Below are positions 59,340-64,000 of a DNA stretch of 64,000 bases, piece by piece. The stretch is taken from assembly GCA_026724425.1 (NCBI GenBank), contig JAIUCV010000084.1, positions 4,458,001 to 4,522,000 on the forward strand, read 5' to 3'. Below the pieces are notes generated by a model that made no database searches, had not been told where the DNA came from, and saw nothing but the letters and a program-made list of their open reading frames with translations. Position numbers and translations under genes: made by a program. The stretch's first letter is position 1; the number at the start of each line of letters is the position of its first letter. This DNA is from Erythrophleum ivorense (lineage: Eukaryota; Streptophyta; Magnoliopsida; Fabales; Fabaceae).

Positions 59340-59830
59340 ATCATGGTTTCTATTAACTTATATATTAAAACAATACCGACGGCCCAAACCGTTTTGAATC
59401 GGTCGGTAAAATCAATTATCGAAACTAAATCATTTTGGTTAGCCCGCCTAAGATTTTGCGGTTATATTTCATACAGTCGCTAAACCGTGGGAAAAAATAT
59501 ATACCGATGGATTTCCGACGGTTAGTGCCTAAGTCGTCGCGAATTCGTCGGAAATTACCGACGACTTTGCGACGACCAACACAATGCCGACCGATTTCCG
59601 ACAACCAAAATAACTACAAATACAAACAGAATTACAGTTAGTAAAACCGAAAGAAAAAATTTGAAACCATTAAAATGATTTAAATACTTTCATACCGTCG
59701 CTAAACCGTGGGAAAAAATATATACCGATGGATTGCCGACGGCTATTGCCTATGTCGTCGCAAAGTCGTCGGTAATTTCTGACGAATTTGCGACGAGGAA
59801 CACAATACCGACCGATTTCCGACAAACCAG
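59340..59830. repeat. Internal block of CACTA subterminal-type motifs with a 230-bp duplication
   Basis: GTCGCTAAACCGTGGGAAAA, ATATATACCGATGGATT and the following TCGTCG, TTGCGACGA and CCGACCGATTTCCGACAA stretches occur twice, from about 59476 and about 59697. They are of the same type as the terminal arrays but lie between the two transposon genes. Confidence 0.75.
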
Positions 59831-60056
59831 ATTAATGAATTATCAAGTTTAAATATAAACGAAATAATAACAAATGCCAACAGAATTACAGTTTGTAAAA
59901 TAAAAAGAAAAAATTTGAAATATATAACATAAGAAAAAATGAAAAATGATTTAAATAATTTCAAATATAAACTTTGATTAATAATATTATTGTGACGGTT
60001 TCTAAATGATAACCATCAAATATATAACATAAACGCAGTTTCATTTTATTATAAAA

Positions 60057-63000
60057 CTAATCTGAATAAGAAGAATAATCTGATGATGCTGAATCTGCAG
60101 GGTCCACTTCAAATTCGTCAATTCCTTCTTCAACATCTTCGTGTTCCTTTTCTAGTTCGTGGATAGTGAAGTCAACTACAAGATCAACTTCCAAAGATTG
60201 CTCAACTGAACCTAAGTTGCCGGCATAATTTTGTTGCAATGGCTCGTTTTCAGAAACACCATGTACCCGTCCCCTAGGGTGTACTGATGTCACTGTAATC
60301 CAAGGGTCCTGCTTGTTTCTAACACGGGGATATCGAATATAGGCAACTTGATCTGCTTGGGAGGCTAGAATGAATGGATCGTATTTTTGTAGTCGCTTCC
60401 TAGAATGTATAGATGTCACGCCAAATTCATCCTGACGTTGCCCGACAATTGGATCGTACCAATCGCAATTAAACGCAATGCACCTCAAGTCAAGCATTCC
60501 CGGATAATGGATTTCCAATATTTCGTTGAGGATGCCATAATAGACAAGGTCTCCAGATTGCGACGATATACCATCATTGGTAGTTGTTCTCGAGCTTCCC
60601 ACCCGAGTTGTCTGAAAGGCGTAGCCTCGAGTGCAATACATCGGATAAGACTTCGCAATGAACGTAGGGCGTTCCACAAACTCAACTAACCACGTCGGGT
60701 ATTCTACCCCCCTAGATGTGCCTGTGGTAACCTAATATAAACGTGCATATTAATTACAATGGTTAAATACATATGGTAGAACAGTGATTAATAAATTATT
60801 CAAATACATAAAATACTTACATAGTAATGCAACCAATCCACGAATTCAATTTGCTTGCGGTTTAAGAGTTCATCCTCCGTACAATATGGATAAAATTCTC
60901 GGATTTGGTCCATGTATATTCTGCCAATTTAGAGATACAATTTAAATGTTTAAATACAATATTTGTAGTTAATAAGTAATTGTTATCTACTTAATTAATT
61001 TAAACTTATTATAAATTTGACATACCTTTCAAACTCCAATATGTCGTCGCAGTTTGTTAGAATATACATATGCAGATGATTACGTTCTATATCTGATAAT
61101 TGGCGATCCTTGCTCTTACCACTTAAACGGCCGGTTTCAGTAAATATGTTTGGAACATAGACTGGATAACTCGGTTTCTCCCCTCCATCATCATGTCGGG
61201 GGGGTCGTCTATTTTTTGTTTGTACATTCGAGGGAAAGTAGTAGCTGGAGAAGTTTGATATTTCCTCATTTACACTCTGAACGACAATGGAACCTTCGAC
61301 TCTGGCGAGATTTTTCACTTTCTTCTTCAAGTGAAACATAAATCGCTCAAATGGATACATCCATCGATACTGAACCGGTCCACCAAGTTCCGCTTCTCTA
61401 GGGAGATGGATGGGAAGATGTTCCATAACATCAAAAAATGATGGTGGAAATATTTTCTCCATATTACAAAGGAGGATCGGTATCTTTGCATCTAGATTCC
61501 GGATACCTTCTTCGGTTAGGGATCTAGCGCACAAATCTCGGAAGAAAGCACCAATTCCTGAAAATAAGACATTCGTAAAATTAAATGTATGTATCTACAT
61601 GCCGATGGAAAATAAATATGTTTGGTAAAGTGTACGTATGTACCTGCAATCGCTTTGTGGACGTTTTTCGGTAATAGACCTTCAAAGGCAAATGGAAGAA
61701 GGCGTTGCATGAAAACATGACAATCATGGCTCTTCATTCCCGATAATTTTCCTTCGTTGCGATCAACACAGTTCCGAAGACTAGATGCGTAACCGTCTGG
61801 AAATTTTACGCTATGCTTAATCCAATCGAAGAACTCCTCCTTCGATGCAGCATCCAACCAAAATGCTGAGGCTAGTAAACTCCCATCAGCCATCATATGC
61901 AGCTCCTGACGGGAACAATAGTATGGCAAGTCTAATCTAGCCTTCAAATTATCTTTTGTCTTCCCTTGCACATTTAGGACCGTGTTCATAATGTTGTCAA
62001 AAAAGTTTTTTTCAATGTGCATAACATCAAGATTATGACGCAGGAGATGGTCCTTCCAGTAAGGCAACACCCAAAATATACTCCTCTTATGCCAATTATG
62101 GTACTCTCCACAGCCGGGAACTTGCTCATGCCCGTTACCACCGCAAGAAACGGTGCTGTCGACATCAAAGTCTCTGAGCTGAGCCATCATCGAAATTCCG
62201 TCTATCTCTGGAGGCGGATCTTTGGAGATTTTTTTGTTTTTTCTAAACAATGTTGTGCTCTGACGGTATGGATGATCATGTGGTAAAAATCGACGATGAC
62301 AATCAAACCAAGAAGTCTTTCGGCCATGCTTTAACTGAAAAGCGTCTGTGTTATCTTGACAGTGCGGACATGCCAACCTACCATGCGTCGACCATCCAGA
62401 TAGCATACCATAAGCCGGAAAATCACTTATTGTCCACATAAGTACAGCTCGCATCACAAAATTCTGTTGAACGGAAACATCAAACGCTTGAACACCATCT
62501 TTCCACAACATTTCCAGCTCATAGATTAACGGTTGTAGGAAAATATCAAGAGATCTCCGCGGATGTTCTGGACCGGGGACGAGGATCGAGAGGAACAAAA
62601 ACTCCCTCCTCATGCACATAGATGGCGGTAAGTTGTAAGGCGTCAAGATCACAGGCCACAACGAATATTGCCTTCCATGCTTTCCAAAAGGGTTGAATCC
62701 ATCCGTTGATAACCCTAGGTACACGTTTCTTGCCTCATTCGCAAAAGAAGAATAACAGTTTTGGAAATGTTTCCATGCTTTTGCGTCCGAGGGATGTTTA
62801 ATCTCTCCGTCCGAGCTATGTTCTGCGTGCCATCTCATAGGCTTTGCGGTGCGCTTCGACATATATAACCTCTTCAACCTGTCGGCAAATACCACATCCT
62901 TTTGAAAGGTACAGGTACTCTTCCGCTCGTCTTCTGATATCGAGGTTTATGACAGAAGCGACACTTCAAACGATCTTCATCCTTCCTCCAGTAGATCATA

Positions 63001-63737
63001 CAGTTGTCAATACACACATCTATCATCTGATAGGGCAATCCAAGACCAGCAACAAGTTTCTGGATCTCGTAGTACGAACCAGCCAAATTATTTACTGGTG
63101 GTATCATGCGCATCCCCCAATTAGTTATAGCATCCACACAATCGTCGGGCAAATTGTAATCCGTCTTTATATTCATCAAATCAGTAGCTTGTGATAAACC
63201 TGAAACTTCAGCACTACATCCTTCGTATAATGGCTGGTTAGAAGCATTTAGCATATCGAAAAAATTTCTAGCTTCAATATTAGGTTGCTCGATTCTAGTG
63301 CCATCATGGACATATGATGCAATGTTTGCACGAAATGCATCATTCACCATTTGAACGGTCCCTAAGTTTTCATCTACTTCCGGTGATGGTTCCTCTAATC
63401 TAACCGATCTACCACCTAATATATTTGAAGTGCTACCATAATTTTGAACCATTAAATCGGTTTCTCCATGTGAATACCAAATCTTATAACCATGCATAAA
63501 TCCATTTCTACACAAATGATTCCATACTTCCATAACAGAAACTAATCTATAATTCCGACATTTTATACAAGGACAATACATTTTACCGTATTCTGATGTC
63601 ATGCTATTGTTTGATGCCAACGCCATGAACTCTTGAACGCCTTGTACAAATTCATCCGTCAATTCACCCGTCGATGTATTAAAGCGATTTTTATCCATCC
63701 ACGAACGAAAATAATTGTAAGGATTTGAGGTACTCAT
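60057..63737 (-). pseudogene. CACTA TNP2-like transposase, frameshifted
   Basis: Exons 63737-61644, 61557-61026, 60920-60821 and 60731-60057 join in phase. The N-terminus (MSTSNPYNYFRSWMDKNRFN; CPCIKCRNYRLVSVMEVWNH) is the En/Spm transposase-associated zinc-binding domain. Then come the TNP2 core (HGRLACPHCQDNTDAFQLKH, RHNLDVMHIEKNFFDNIMNT, CHVFMQRLLPFAFEGLLPK, RWMYPFERFMFHLKKKVKN) and a DUF4216-type end (FNCDWYDPIVGQRQDEFGVT). At about 62885 the frame breaks: KRMWYLP runs to a stop, whereas ADRLKRLYMSKRTAKPMRW continues in another frame. Relatives read straight through, so one or two bases are missing. This copy cannot make full-length transposase unless that is a sequencing error. Confidence 0.88.
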
Positions 63738-64000
63738 TCTGTTTTTTTTTTACTCCTTCATTGTGAATGACGATGAAAGATTTTTATAGTGGATTACTTT
63801 TGATTTCCGACGCTTTTCCAACGAATTTCCGACGGCTATGATAATTTAAACGGTCATAAAACGGCTACTTCGAACGGTAATATAACGGTTATATATCTTT
63901 CGGTACACGGACGGTAATCCGTCGGTAATTATACCCGTCGGTAAGTCGTCGGAAAATAACAACGGATTTCCGACGGATATTTCAAAATTGCCGACAATAG

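Larger units (their letters stand above)
55788..64000 (-). mobile_element. Large CACTA (En/Spm) transposon, right end outside the window
   Basis: The left end reads CACTACAAGAAAACAGGGG at 55788. ATA just before it is the candidate target duplication. Subterminal TCCGACGGA and GTCGGAAAT-type motifs fill 55810-56220, and again 63800-64000, where the right subterminal region begins. Both internal genes run on the minus strand: a TNPA-like gene at the left and a TNP2-like transposase gene at the right. A third block of the same motifs and local duplications lies between them. At least 8.2 kb are present. The other terminus is not in the window. Confidence 0.9.

Overview
This is a plant nuclear genome window, from the Brassicaceae by gene content and protein similarity. 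Split genes with GT-AG introns, AT-rich intergenic DNA and plant-type transposons fill it. The host genes, read left to right, match from memory a consecutive Arabidopsis thaliana chromosome 2 block in descending locus order: CHX7 (At2g28170), FIT/bHLH29 (At2g28160), SOSEKI3 (At2g28150), a DUF1635 protein (At2g28140), ASAP1/NSE6-like (At2g28130), a nodulin-like MFS transporter (At2g28120), FRA8/IRX7 (At2g28110), an RPA C-terminal OB-fold protein (At2g28105), FUC1 (At2g28100), a two-domain heavy-metal isoprenylated protein (At2g28090) and a SAUR (At2g28085). No gene of that block as I remember it is missing. The locus names are recalled, not looked up, and the species is not identified.

Layout. 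1-11 kb: the 3' part of CHX7, then FIT convergent with it, then SOK3; between FIT and SOK3 lie a decayed copia fragment and a 600-bp hAT-type MITE. 12.8-21.8 kb: a transposon island with a non-autonomous CACTA element (12831-14421, TSD TAA), three tandem LTR-retroelement-like units, and a 3.3-kb hAT element (14886-18159, 8-bp TSD) inserted in the first unit. The hAT carries a TTF-zinc-finger/DUF4371 transposase gene broken by two stops and a frameshift. 22.6-32 kb: DUF1635, ASAP1, a Mutator-like N-terminal fragment and the MFS transporter, all on the minus strand. 36-46.4 kb: FRA8, a cluster of tRNA-Tyr copies (one looks intact and carries an intron) with a 5'-truncated LINE inserted, the RPA-like gene, FUC1 and the HIPP gene. 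46.4-53 kb: gene-poor, with hairpins, short tandem repeats, an Emigrant/pogo-like MITE and a second small hAT element sharing the terminal sequence of the large one. 53.1 kb: SAUR. 55.8 kb to the end: a large CACTA (En/Spm) element with TNPA-like and TNP2-like genes, the latter frameshifted; its right end lies outside the window.

The host genes do not form a pathway. They cover cation transport, root iron-deficiency signalling, cell polarity, DNA repair/immunity, wall xylan synthesis, glycan trimming and auxin response, and are linked only by conserved gene order. I found no convincing undescribed system. The less routine observations are the tRNA-Tyr cluster with its LINE, an unusually recent 1,356-bp tandem duplication, two hAT elements of one family with intact target-site duplications, a probable GC-AG intron and an unresolved reading frame in ASAP1, and a long hairpin at 46.8 kb.
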